Of a stretch of 64,000 nt of DNA, positions 11,212 to 19,870 are shown in pieces. Each line of letters begins with the position of its first letter. The first letter of the stretch is position 1. Source of the DNA: an uncultured Spartobacteria bacterium (lineage in GTDB: Bacteria > Verrucomicrobiota > Verrucomicrobiia > Chthoniobacterales > Chthoniobacteraceae); the NCBI GenBank assembly GCA_903882875.1, contig CAIRYQ010000122.1, positions 24,373 through 88,372 on the forward strand. Direction: 5' to 3'. The position numbers were made by a program, and so were the translations under genes. The notes beneath the pieces were generated by a model. It saw only the letters and a list, made by a program, of their open reading frames with translations, did no database searches and was not told where the DNA came from.

Positions 11212-12561
11212 ATGAAGCTCTCGACGATCTCGGCCACGCTCGCGGAACTCGGCACAAAACCGACGCAGAGCCTCGGGCAGAACTTCCTGCACGATCAAAA
11301 TATCGCGCGATGGATCGTCGAGCAGGCGGGCATCACGCCCGGAAAGCCGTGGGTGGAAATCGGACCGGGACTCGGCGCGCTCACGGAATTTGCCACGGAG
11401 ATTTCGCCGCGCGGAATCCTGCTCGAAAAGGACGACCGCTTTGCGCCGTGGCTGCGCAAACATTTTCCCTCGACGGAAATCGTGCATGGCGACGCGCTCG
11501 ATTTTGATCCGCGCGACCTTTTCTGGCGCGGGCCGCTGCCCGTCTTTGGCAATCTGCCCTACTACGTCTCAAGCCAGTTGCTTTTCCAGTTCACCGCCGA
11601 GCCGAGCCCTGCGAGCCGCATGGTCTTTACGCTGCAGCGTGAACTCGCCGAGCGGCTGTGCGCGAAGCCCGACACGGGCGAATACGGCGCGCTCACGGTG
11701 CTCATCGGTCGTCGCTGGAATGCCCGCATCCTGAAGCATCTGCCGCCGCAGATTTTCACGCCGGTGCCGAAGGTCGGTTCATCCGTCGTGCTGCTCACGC
11801 CCCGCGACGACGACTTGCTGCCCGAGTGCGACGGCGCGCTGTTCCGCAAGCTGGTGAAGCGCGGATTCAGCCAGCGCCGCAAGCAACTCCAGAAAATGCT
11901 GGAGCTGGAACGCTGGCCCGAATTTTCCACGAAGCTGGGTGTGCCCTCGACCGCGCGCGCGGAAGACCTGAGCCTCGCACACTGGGTCACGCTCACGAAT
12001 CTCGCCTCGGGCGCACCGAACGATCACAGCGCCGGCGCGCAGGATGTGAACGGCGAGATGTTCGACGTGGTGGACGAACACAATCGCGTGATCGATCAAA
12101 AGCCGCGCGGTGTCGTGCATCGCGAGAAGTTGCTGCACCGAGCGATCCACATCTTCGTCTTCAACAAGCGCGGCGAGCTTTTCCTCCAGCGCCGTTCCCG
12201 ATGGAAGGACGCGCACCCGCGCCGCTGGGACAGCAGCGCCGCCGGCCATGTGAACGCGGGCGATGACTATGACACGACTGCACCGCGAGAACTCACGGAG
12301 GAACTCGGCGTGAGCGCGCCGCTGGAACTAGCGGGCGAGCTTGCGGCGTGCCGGAACACCGGCTGGGAATTCGTGAAAATCTACCGCGCACAGCACGAGG
12401 GGCCTTTCCGCCTGCCGCCTTCGGAAATCGAATGCGGAGCCTTTTTTTTCCCCGAACAAATCCGGCGCTGGATGGATGAGCGCCCAGAGGATTTCGCGAA
12501 CGGATTCATCGAATGCTGGCGGACGCTCAATGCGGCAGGACGCCTCGCCCCACAGACATAG
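11212..12561 (+). CDS. rsmA: RsmA 16S rRNA dimethyltransferase fused to a Nudix hydrolase domain
   Basis: Residues 1 to about 265 are a complete RsmA/KsgA, which dimethylates A1518 and A1519 of 16S rRNA: SLGQNFLHD, the SAM-binding VEIGPGLGALTE, catalytic GNLPYYVSSQ, FTPVPKVGSSV and the basic FSQRRKQLQKML are all present. From about residue 280 a second domain starts EMFDVVDEHNRVIDQKPRG and holds a Nudix box near 345-367 (G-x5-D-x7-REL-x-EE-x-G-V) in which the usual first Glu is Asp. It resembles the IDI/YfcD-like Nudix group, acting on phosphorylated nucleosides or isoprenoids. One frame covers both, 449 residues against about 270 for RsmA alone. The Nudix substrate is unknown. Confidence 0.9.
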   Translation: MKLSTISATLAELGTKPTQSLGQNFLHDQNIARWIVEQAGITPGKPWVEIGPGLGALTEFATEISPRGILLEKDDRFAPWLRKHFPSTEIVHGDALDFDPRDLFWRGPLPVFGNLPYYVSSQLLFQFTAEPSPASRMVFTLQRELAERLCAKPDTGEYGALTVLIGRRWNARILKHLPPQIFTPVPKVGSSVVLLTPRDDDLLPECDGALFRKLVKRGFSQRRKQLQKMLELERWPEFSTKLGVPSTARAEDLSLAHWVTLTNLASGAPNDHSAGAQDVNGEMFDVVDEHNRVIDQKPRGVVHREKLLHRAIHIFVFNKRGELFLQRRSRWKDAHPRRWDSSAAGHVNAGDDYDTTAPRELTEELGVSAPLELAGELAACRNTGWEFVKIYRAQHEGPFRLPPSEIECGAFFFPEQIRRWMDERPEDFANGFIECWRTLNAAGRLAPQT

Positions 12562-13165
12562 CGCCCGCCAGCGGCTCTTCCCAAAGAAGAGATTCGGATC
12601 ATCGAGCATTTTTCTGCTATGACAAACGCCTTAGCTGCTAATGGTTTCACAAATAATTCTAACCCCCCCGCTCATGATTGAAGCTTCGGGCGCTCACGGC
12701 GGTGCCGCGCTTGCATTCCATGCCTCGATTTACGTTTGCCCGACCGAGAGCAAACTAAAAGTGCTGTGTAAAATGACCTGATCATGCGGCTGATACTTTG
12801 CAGTCAACCTCATGAAATTACGCGCAGTTTCGTCCTTTTCGTTTCCATCCGAAATTGGCACAATGATCGAGAGTCATGCTCTCTTCCTCCCCCAAGCCCC
12901 TAAACCTTCGTGCGAAGTTCAGCCGGACTCCTGCGCGTCAGCACGGAATCGTCACTCCTGAGCGAGCGTTTGACTTACCTGCCCCTGATCTTGATCAGTG
13001 CGAAATGCGAATCGTGATTGTTCCTGCAAGGACACTCGGCAACTTTCGTAAAACTTGGAAGTGTTTCGCATGATGCACCACGGACTGCCCGGTTACCAAA
13101 ATTGATTGCAATCGCAAAATTCCATATTTCAATCAGTGATGCAAGCATCTCAAAAAAGAAGTATA
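12562..13165. other. Gene-free region between rsmA-nudix and tRNA-Arg
   Basis: I find no supportable gene in these 600 bp. A weak hairpin, CTCTTC-CCAAA-GAAGAG at 12575-12591, lies just after the rsmA stop but lacks a T tract. A small palindrome CTGATC-TT-GATCAG-like sequence is near 12985. A 65-codon frame at 12876-13073 has no recognisable features. The composition is more AT-rich than the flanking genes. Confidence 0.4.
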
Positions 13166-13237
13166 GTCCCCGTAGTTCAACGGATAGAACGCTGGTTTCC
13201 TAAACCGGTGATGTGGGTTCGATTCCCGCCGGGGACA
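13166..13237 (+). tRNA. tRNA-Arg (anticodon CCT)
   Basis: A full cloverleaf folds: acceptor GTCCCCG (13166-13172) with CGGGGAC (13230-13236), D stem GTTC/GAAC, anticodon stem CTGGT/ACCGG with loop TTCCTAA (anticodon CCT at 13199-13201), T stem GTGGG/CCCGC with loop TTCGATT, and discriminator A at 13237. The CCA end is not encoded. It reads the rare AGG arginine codon. A weak promoter (TTGATT at 13102, TATTTC at 13125, 17-bp spacing) may precede it. Confidence 0.95.
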
Positions 13238-13319
13238 CTGCTCTGAAACGCGCTGCGTGTTCCTTATCGTATTTTTGGGATTCCGATATTCCATGCACAA
13301 GAGATCAGCCCGCTCACTC

Positions 13320-13374
13320 CCCGATGCCTGTCCGAGTTCTGACCGTCCACGGGGCAGCGGTCACGAAAGCAAAT
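13320..13374. repeat. 55-bp dispersed repeat, copy 1
   Basis: Begins CCCGATGCCTGTCCGAG and ends AAAGCAAAT. It aligns without gaps to the copies at 14275 and 17129 (47 of 55 and 44 of 55 bases identical by my count). This copy ends 25 bp before the start of a secreted-protein gene. Confidence 0.8.
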
Positions 13375-13399
13375 ACCTCGCAAAAAAAAACGGTAATCC

Positions 13400-14221
13400 A
13401 TGAATCGCGCATCGCTCCTTCCTGTCGCTCTCCTCACCTTATCCAGTCTGACATGCTTAGTCACGGGAATCCCTTCTATCCGCGCTCAGACACCCCTCTC
13501 CGTCGGCTCTTCCGCAAATAGCCCAGCCAATCCAGCCAGTGTCCCTGCTGAAATTGAAAAAGTCATTCAGATGCCGGATGGCAAAGACAAAGTTACCGCG
13601 CTCAATGCCGCCATAAAAACTTGGGCGCAAAAGGATCCCACCGCGGGCCTCGCGTGGATTCTCTCCCTTCCGCAGGCTCAATACTCACAACTCAGACCGG
13701 ACGTTAAAGGGTTTGCAGTGGGGGCCGATCCGAAAAGCTCGGCAGAATGGCTCGTTCAACAAAACACCCCAAAGGCAATGGAGCTTCTTCATCCCATGCT
13801 AATCGGCTGGTCCATGTCGGATCCAAATGCCGCCGAGGCGTGGTGCGTCAAACTGCAATCCCACGACGCCCGCGCCCGCCATGTCTCCTTCTATTCCGTG
13901 GCCGATGGGTTAATCCGCAAGAAAGCCGATCTCGCCACCGCATGGGTGGCGCAATTACAGCCCGGTGCCGATCGCCTTTCTGCAATCGCCGGGGTGACCA
14001 CGATCTGGGCGAGGGGTGACATTGTGGCAGCCACCGCATGGATCAAGACATTGGCCCCGGCTGAACTCAAACAGGCCGCCCAAGTTGTTGCGGGCGTCTG
14101 GCGCTTTGCCAAAGGCACGAGGGATTCGCCCAACCCGTGGCACAGCGTGCAGGACTGGCTCGACCAGATGCCGTTCACCCCGGCCGATAAGGAATACGTC
14201 CTGAAGAACCCTCAATCCTGA
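13400..14221 (+). CDS. Secreted protein with DPxxAxAW-type helical repeats, function unknown
   Basis: A 273-residue protein with a clear signal peptide (MNRASLLPVALLTLSSLTCL, cleavage probably after the Ala of IRAQ near residue 29). The mature part carries degenerate repeats of about 35-40 residues with an Asp-Pro/Ala-Trp core: KDPTAGLAWILSLP, SDPNAAEAWCVKLQ, KADLATAWVAQL, GDIVAATAWIKTL. They probably form a helical-pair solenoid for binding other molecules. Longer proteins with such WA-x-x-DP-x-A repeats are common in Verrucomicrobiota, mostly uncharacterised. It stands alone between two copies of the 55-bp repeat. I see no enzyme motif. Confidence 0.7.
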   Translation: MNRASLLPVALLTLSSLTCLVTGIPSIRAQTPLSVGSSANSPANPASVPAEIEKVIQMPDGKDKVTALNAAIKTWAQKDPTAGLAWILSLPQAQYSQLRPDVKGFAVGADPKSSAEWLVQQNTPKAMELLHPMLIGWSMSDPNAAEAWCVKLQSHDARARHVSFYSVADGLIRKKADLATAWVAQLQPGADRLSAIAGVTTIWARGDIVAATAWIKTLAPAELKQAAQVVAGVWRFAKGTRDSPNPWHSVQDWLDQMPFTPADKEYVLKNPQS

Positions 14222-14274
14222 TGCCCCTCACTTCTCCATCCGCAAATCCCGCGCAAACATCCGCCCCGTTAACT

Positions 14275-14329
14275 CCCGATGTCCGTCCGAGTTTTGACCG
14301 TCCACGGTGCAGCGGATGCGCAAGCAAAT
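14275..14329. repeat. 55-bp dispersed repeat, copy 2
   Basis: Begins CCCGATGTCCGTCCGAG and ends CAAGCAAAT, ungapped against copies 1 and 3. It lies 53 bp after the stop of the preceding secreted-protein gene and 226 bp before the next start. The rest of the 334-bp gap up to 14555 shows no gene; a possible ribosome-binding purine run (AAAAAAGGG) is near 14535. Confidence 0.8.
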
Positions 14330-14555
14330 CGCTAACAGCCGGAACAAAGTTTGCGGTACCAATTTCCTGTAGTCGGCAAAATTTGCTCTAGCGAGCAGTT
14401 CAAGACGCAGGGCGACGGAAGTGGAAGGGATGTCTGGATTGCCCGGCTGTGTCACAAACTTGCTAATCAAGTCTTTGTGCATCGGTCGTCCACATCGCAG
14501 GTCTTGTCCCCGCCTGACCCCACGCCATCTGGCAAAAAAGGGATATATCCATAGC

Positions 14556-17114
14556 ATGAACCCCCATCACCTTGTTGTTCACCAGACCTCGCTTTCCCAT
14601 GACGCGGATTCCGATTCGTGCCGATTGCGCGCCAGCGCGCCGGATTCGCGTCGCTCCCTTTTGCCACTCGTCCTTGCGGTCGTCACCTGCGCATTGATGC
14701 TCGCGCCGAATGTTTGCGCTGCTGCCGCAACGAGTGATCCCGCGCACTTCCACACTCACGATGCCGTTCAATTTGATCTGCGCAGCGTCCGGGACGGCAA
14801 CTGGTCAGATATAAAGACTTGGAGCCAGCCCCGCGTGCCTAAGGCCGGCGACCGCGTGCTCGTGAGCCGCGGGACGCGCGTCACGTATGATGGAGCGAGC
14901 AAGGATGTGGTCCGGCTGATTCAGGTGGTCGGAACGCTCACGTTCGCCCGGGATCGCAACACCGAACTCAACGTCGGGATTCTGAAGGTGCAGGACAGCG
15001 ATGATTGCACGGAGACCGGCTTCGCCTGCGACATGGCGAAAAGGAATGCCGACGGGAAGTCGCAGGCGATGCCGACGCTCGAAGTCGGCACACTGGCCGA
15101 ACCGCTGCCACGGCAATTTACGGCGCGCATCCGCCTGCATCAGGTAGACGGTCTCGATCCGAATGACGGCCCAGCGATGGTCTGCTGCTCGGCGCGGATG
15201 GATCTGCACGGAGCGCCGATGAGCCGCACATGGGTGAAGCTGGGCGCAAATGCCGAGGCTGCGGCCAAGACGCTCACGCTCTCCGAGCCGGTGGATGGCT
15301 GGCGCGCGGGCGACGAAGTGATCATAACGCCGTCCAAAGTGCATCAGCGACGCGGCGTGGATCCGAAGGAATATCAGAACCAGATGGGAACCGAGGAGCG
15401 GCGAATCGTCCGCATTGACGGCACGACCGTCGAACTCGACAAGCCCCTCACGGAAGAACACTCGGGCAGCGGCGAGTTCCGCTGCGAAATCGCGAATCTC
15501 TCGCGTAATGTCATCGTGGAAAGTGCCGATCCCGGCGGCGTTCGCGGGCACACGATGTATCACGCGAACAGCAGCGGCGGCATCAGCTATGCGCGCTTCG
15601 CGCATCTCGGAAAGCAAGGCGTGCTCGGCCGCTATGCGATCCATTTTCACCTCGTCGGCAATACCATGCGCGGGAGCCAGGTGCTGGGTGTCGCAATCGT
15701 GGATTCGGCAAATCGCTGGGTGACGATTCATGGCACCGAGTATCTCATCGTCCGCGATTGCGTCGGCTATCGCAGCGCCGGCCACGGATTTTTCATGGAG
15801 GACGGCACTGAAATTTACAATCTGCTTGACCGCAATCTCGCCGTGCAGGCGAACCGCACGAAGCGCCTGCCGAAGCAGGCGCTGCCCTTCGATGAGAACG
15901 ATGGCGCGGGCTTCTGGTGGGCGAATGGTCGCAACACATTCGTCCGGAACGTTACGACTGAAAACGACGCGTACGGCTACCGCTACGACATGCAGCACTC
16001 GAAATATTTCAACAGCACGCTCCCCATCACGCAGCCCGACGGCACGCAGAAGCCGGTGGATGTCCGCACGATTGCGAACTGGCGTTTTGACGACAACGAG
16101 TCGCACTGCGATCAGGGCGCGGGAATGGTCATCACCGGCAACGGCGGCGCACAGCAGCCGGACACGACAGTGCGCGATCAAAAGCTGCTCGATCAGATCA
16201 AGGCGCTCGACTGGACCGGCCCTGACACACGGCATCCACACATCGTGCGGAATCTGAAAATCTGGGAGACCCACTACGCGTTCCGCCCTCACACGCCCTC
16301 GATGTTGATTGACGGCCTGCGCATCTACCGCACCACCTACGGCGTCTATCGCCCGGCATTCGACAACCAAGTCTATCACAACATCCACCTCACCCGCGCG
16401 GGCGGCGAGCCTTTCAATCGCGGGATGGACGACGCCAGTTGCCAGACCGGCGTCTTCACTGTGGATGGCCTTCAAATTGACGATCTCGACAAGGCCAGCA
16501 ACCACCACACTCCGATCGTGCAGATGAGCGACAACAACCTGAGCGGGCGCGCCGAGAGCCATTTCCGCAACGTCACCTGGACCCCCTCCACGATCGGAAA
16601 GGGATCGCTTTTCAATCGTGGTGGCCAGACACGCGGCGATCAGTTCGTGGAAGGCGGCGTGCCCTATTACCTGCACGACTATTACGGCCCCGGTCGCGAC
16701 GCACGGATCATCAGCACGTCCGCCAAGCCCTTGCTTGCTGACGGCAACACCTACCACGAAGAGGCGCCGCTGACCGGTGATGAGTCGGTCGTAACCGAAG
16801 TCAAAAACGTCCCCTGGCCCAAACTGCTCGATCCTGTGGACGATCTCCCGCCTGCGACCGTCATCACCGCCGTGCGACGCACCGGCGAAATGCTCGCCGT
16901 CACCGGCATCACACACGACAACGGCGAAATCGTGGCGGTGAAGGTGAACGGCGTGGCCGCGAATATCATCAAGACCCACAGCGGCGTCGCGGACTGGTCC
17001 ATCGAAGTGCCGGTTCCCGCCGATGGAACCGTCACCGCATTCGCCACCGACGATGCGGGCAATATGGAGCGAACCGGTCATGTCGTACGAGTGAGCCCCT
17101 CGACGCAACGGTAA
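14556..17114 (+). CDS. Secreted G8-domain, CEMIP/TMEM2-like right-handed beta-helix protein
   Basis: An 852-residue exported protein. After an unusually long polar N-region, a hydrophobic signal (SLLPLVLAVVTCALMLAP) ends near residue 58. Residues about 75-140 match the G8 domain: DGNWSDIKTW, then PKAGDRVLVSRGTRV, with its conserved Trp and Gly residues. The centre has parallel beta-helix features and the motifs YAIHFHLVGN, VTIHGTEYLIVRDCVGY and GHGFFMEDGTEIYN, which closely resemble the animal CEMIP/TMEM2 hyaluronan-depolymerising family. The last 90 residues look Ig-like. A role in binding or cutting acidic polysaccharide is a guess from the family. The ATG at 14556 is the only one close to the signal peptide. 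Confidence 0.75.
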   Translation: MNPHHLVVHQTSLSHDADSDSCRLRASAPDSRRSLLPLVLAVVTCALMLAPNVCAAAATSDPAHFHTHDAVQFDLRSVRDGNWSDIKTWSQPRVPKAGDRVLVSRGTRVTYDGASKDVVRLIQVVGTLTFARDRNTELNVGILKVQDSDDCTETGFACDMAKRNADGKSQAMPTLEVGTLAEPLPRQFTARIRLHQVDGLDPNDGPAMVCCSARMDLHGAPMSRTWVKLGANAEAAAKTLTLSEPVDGWRAGDEVIITPSKVHQRRGVDPKEYQNQMGTEERRIVRIDGTTVELDKPLTEEHSGSGEFRCEIANLSRNVIVESADPGGVRGHTMYHANSSGGISYARFAHLGKQGVLGRYAIHFHLVGNTMRGSQVLGVAIVDSANRWVTIHGTEYLIVRDCVGYRSAGHGFFMEDGTEIYNLLDRNLAVQANRTKRLPKQALPFDENDGAGFWWANGRNTFVRNVTTENDAYGYRYDMQHSKYFNSTLPITQPDGTQKPVDVRTIANWRFDDNESHCDQGAGMVITGNGGAQQPDTTVRDQKLLDQIKALDWTGPDTRHPHIVRNLKIWETHYAFRPHTPSMLIDGLRIYRTTYGVYRPAFDNQVYHNIHLTRAGGEPFNRGMDDASCQTGVFTVDGLQIDDLDKASNHHTPIVQMSDNNLSGRAESHFRNVTWTPSTIGKGSLFNRGGQTRGDQFVEGGVPYYLHDYYGPGRDARIISTSAKPLLADGNTYHEEAPLTGDESVVTEVKNVPWPKLLDPVDDLPPATVITAVRRTGEMLAVTGITHDNGEIVAVKVNGVAANIIKTHSGVADWSIEVPVPADGTVTAFATDDAGNMERTGHVVRVSPSTQR

Positions 17115-17128
17115 CATCCCTTTTACTT

Positions 17129-17183
17129 CCCGATGCCCGTCCGAGTTCTAACAGTCCCCGGCTCGGCGAACGAGAAAGCAAAT
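17129..17183. repeat. 55-bp dispersed repeat, copy 3
   Basis: Begins CCCGATGCCCGTCCGAG and ends AAAGCAAAT; 44 of 55 bases match copy 1. It starts 14 bp after the G8-protein stop and precedes the DUF6600 gene by 192 bp. Confidence 0.75.
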
Positions 17184-17375
17184 TTCTAGCAGTTGCCGCC
17201 GCCTGCCGAAACGGGAAGATTACCGCACCGAAGCGAGCGGCGTAATTTGGCGCTGCTCCGCAGCCCGCGAAAAATACTTCGATTAAAGACGCGACCTGCG
17301 GAGTCTGATCGTGCGAATAGAGTAAAGAACGTTCATCCAGCAATGAGCGTTTCCAATTCCCAACCGACCCAATCC

Positions 17376-19799
17376 ATGAAAACCCGAATCGTCCTTTCCG
17401 GAATCCTGATGGCAGCCGCCTTCCCCCTCGCCGCCCGTGCCGGCACCCTGTTCTACGTCCCCGTCCCCGCAGCCGGGAGCGACGCGCAATCGGGGCTCGA
17501 CAGCACGAAAGTGTACACGAACGCAGTCGCCGCAGGGAACAGGAAGGAAGCCGGACGCAACGTGAACGGCGTGCCGCTCACCGCGCTGCCGGCCTCGGGC
17601 AATTCCAACGCGGCAAACGGAGTGACGATCTCCGCCGCGACCGGCACACTCGCGAATGGCGGCGGAAAGTCCGACAGCATCAAGGCCGACGGCGCGATGT
17701 CCGACCTGCTCGCCGGGATGATTTTCAATGATGGTGCGGGCGACAATTCCGAGCAGTACGTGGTGCTCGATCCCGCCAAACTCGCACCCGGCAAAACGTA
17801 TGACCTCCGCGTCTATGTCTGCAACGCATCGGGGGAAAACCGGCAGGTGAACCTCTCTTTCGCGGGTGACGGCAAACCGGCGGTGAACACGGATTTTTTT
17901 AACGAGGACGATGCGACGACTTCCGCGGGTGGATTCACCGATCCGAACCAGGTCTATTACATCAATTACCGGTTCACTTGGGACGGCGTGAGCACGCCCG
18001 GTTTCACGGCCACACAGAAATTCGGCAGCACGCCATTCTGCCTTTACGCGGTGACCAATGAGGAGGTCGGCGCCGCGGTGGAAGCCCAGCCCGCCGGAGC
18101 CGTGACGCAGGTCGCGCCCGAGCCGATTGCTGAAGCGCCGCGTTCCAGCATCTCACGAACGGGTGCGGTGGACTACGAGGACGACATCGGAGTCGCGAGC
18201 GAAGTCTTTTATAACTCGGACACGCTGCGGGATCACGGGCGCTGGGTGAATGTGGGAACCTATGGCCGCTGCTGGCACCCTGCGGATGTGGACGAGGACT
18301 GGCAGCCTTACACACGCGGACGCTGGGTCTATTCCAATGACGACGGCTGGGTGTGGGATTCGGATGAGGATTTCGGCTGGGCCACCTATCACTATGGCCG
18401 CTGGTTCCGCGAGGAAAATGCCGGCTGGTTCTGGGTGCCGGGCCGCGTGTGGGCACCCGCATGGGTGTCATGGCGGCACGGGCATTCCTTCGTCGGCTGG
18501 GCACCGCTGCCTCCGCTCGCGCTGGCGGCTGCGGGCATCGGGATCGGCTCGTGGGCGGATCATCGCTGGGGCATCGGACCCCATGCCTATAATTTCGTGA
18601 ACGTGCGTGATTTTGGCGCACGCTCAATGGCGAAGGTTCTCATCCCGCGACAGCAGAATGCCGCAGTGATGACGAACACCGTCAACGTCACCAACGTCGC
18701 GCACAGCAAGCACGGGATCTTCAACGGCGGGCCGAGCTTTCAGGCCTTGAACAACGCGCTCGTGCGCTCCGGCGGCGCGGCGATTCCCACCGTGAGCGTC
18801 TCCCGCAAAACGGGCACGAAGGCGGTCACGCCGGACGGAAAATTTTCACACCTGTCCGCGGGCGTCCTCTCGGTCGCCGCGCCGACCGTCACACGCGCAA
18901 AGAAATCCGCCGCATTGCCGCCTGTCGCCACGACGATCGCGTCACCGAAATTCGACAAGGGCTGGAACGGCCTCACGGATCCGACCCATGCCACGGCATT
19001 GCAGGCGAAAATCGCCGGCGAGACGCCGGGAGCCAAGGCAAAGACCGCGCCTGCGCGGCTGCCCGGCGCGATCGTGTCCGCGGGCGTGGCAACCGCAACC
19101 TCGAGCACAAGTCCGCTGAAGTCATTCCGCCCAGGCAAGCCGCCCGGCACGCCGGGCACACCTCCTCCGACTGCGTTCGTCAAGCCGGGCCTGCCGGTGA
19201 ACTCAGCGGTCATAGCGACGCCTCAGCCGCTGCAACCCACCACTCCGATTGTCGGCAACAAAAAGAAACCCGGCAGCAAGACGACTGGCACAAACGTTCC
19301 CGGAACACCCCCTGTCACGCCCGGAAACCCAGTGGTGATCGTTCCGCCGAAACCCGGAAAGCCGGGAACGCCTGCGTCCGTCACACAGCCAGCAACCATT
19401 CCGTCCACAGCGCAACCGACCGTTCCAAAACCCACGGCTGTGCCGACACCGGAGCCAATCCGGGCGAAGAAAGGAAAGCCGCAACCCGCGACGCCGGGCA
19501 CGGATCCCGTCATCAAACCGGCTCCGACGCCCGAACCCGTCCGCATTCCGAAGCGCACGGTGCCAGTGGCCACACCGGCTCCTGCTCCGATAAAACCCAC
19601 AGCGACGCCCAAACCCGAACCTCCCCGTATCCCGAAGCGCGTCGCTCCGCAACCGACTCCAGCCCCGGCTCCAGTTGCAAAGCCGGTCCCGGTTCCCGTG
19701 AGGCCCGCGCCAGTCGTCATTCCGCCGAAGCCCGCGCCGGTCGCCCCGACAGCACCGAAAGGCAAGCCCACGCCTACGCCTGCACCGACCAACGGCTGA
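17376..19799 (+). CDS. Secreted DUF6600-domain protein with long Pro-rich C-terminus
   Basis: An 807-residue protein with a typical signal peptide (MKTRIVLSGILMAAAFPLAA, cleavage after ARA). Residues about 30-220 are a beta-rich domain I do not recognise. Residues about 280-400 are a DUF6600-type Trp/Tyr/Gly-rich region: RWVYSNDDGWVWDSDEDFGW, HYGRWFREENAGWFW, APAWVSWRHGHSFVGWAP. From about residue 560 to the end the chain is Pro/Ala/Thr/Lys-rich low complexity with recurring RIPKR and PTPAP blocks, probably an extended wall- or matrix-crossing stalk. The ATG at 17376 starts the signal peptide directly; an in-frame ATG at 17343 would add 11 residues. Function unknown. Confidence 0.75.
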   Translation: MKTRIVLSGILMAAAFPLAARAGTLFYVPVPAAGSDAQSGLDSTKVYTNAVAAGNRKEAGRNVNGVPLTALPASGNSNAANGVTISAATGTLANGGGKSDSIKADGAMSDLLAGMIFNDGAGDNSEQYVVLDPAKLAPGKTYDLRVYVCNASGENRQVNLSFAGDGKPAVNTDFFNEDDATTSAGGFTDPNQVYYINYRFTWDGVSTPGFTATQKFGSTPFCLYAVTNEEVGAAVEAQPAGAVTQVAPEPIAEAPRSSISRTGAVDYEDDIGVASEVFYNSDTLRDHGRWVNVGTYGRCWHPADVDEDWQPYTRGRWVYSNDDGWVWDSDEDFGWATYHYGRWFREENAGWFWVPGRVWAPAWVSWRHGHSFVGWAPLPPLALAAAGIGIGSWADHRWGIGPHAYNFVNVRDFGARSMAKVLIPRQQNAAVMTNTVNVTNVAHSKHGIFNGGPSFQALNNALVRSGGAAIPTVSVSRKTGTKAVTPDGKFSHLSAGVLSVAAPTVTRAKKSAALPPVATTIASPKFDKGWNGLTDPTHATALQAKIAGETPGAKAKTAPARLPGAIVSAGVATATSSTSPLKSFRPGKPPGTPGTPPPTAFVKPGLPVNSAVIATPQPLQPTTPIVGNKKKPGSKTTGTNVPGTPPVTPGNPVVIVPPKPGKPGTPASVTQPATIPSTAQPTVPKPTAVPTPEPIRAKKGKPQPATPGTDPVIKPAPTPEPVRIPKRTVPVATPAPAPIKPTATPKPEPPRIPKRVAPQPTPAPAPVAKPVPVPVRPAPVVIPPKPAPVAPTAPKGKPTPTPAPTNG

Positions 19800-19870
19800 T
19801 CGCATAGCCGTTACACGCCCGCACGAATCTCCGTCTTCGGAATTCTGCGCGCGAATTGCCTGATGACTCC

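Noticed and set aside
12876..13073. 65-codon frame in the gap before the tRNA
   Set aside because: No ribosome site, no domain or signal features, and no neighbours to support it.
13166..13237. tRNA-Arg as the attachment site of an integrated element
   Set aside because: No direct repeat of the tRNA 3' end and no integrase were seen in the following DNA.
14805..17117. 770-codon open frame on the minus strand opposite the G8 protein gene
   Set aside because: High-GC shadow frame; its translation is low-complexity Arg/Val/Ala without domains, while the plus-strand protein has clear motifs and a signal peptide.
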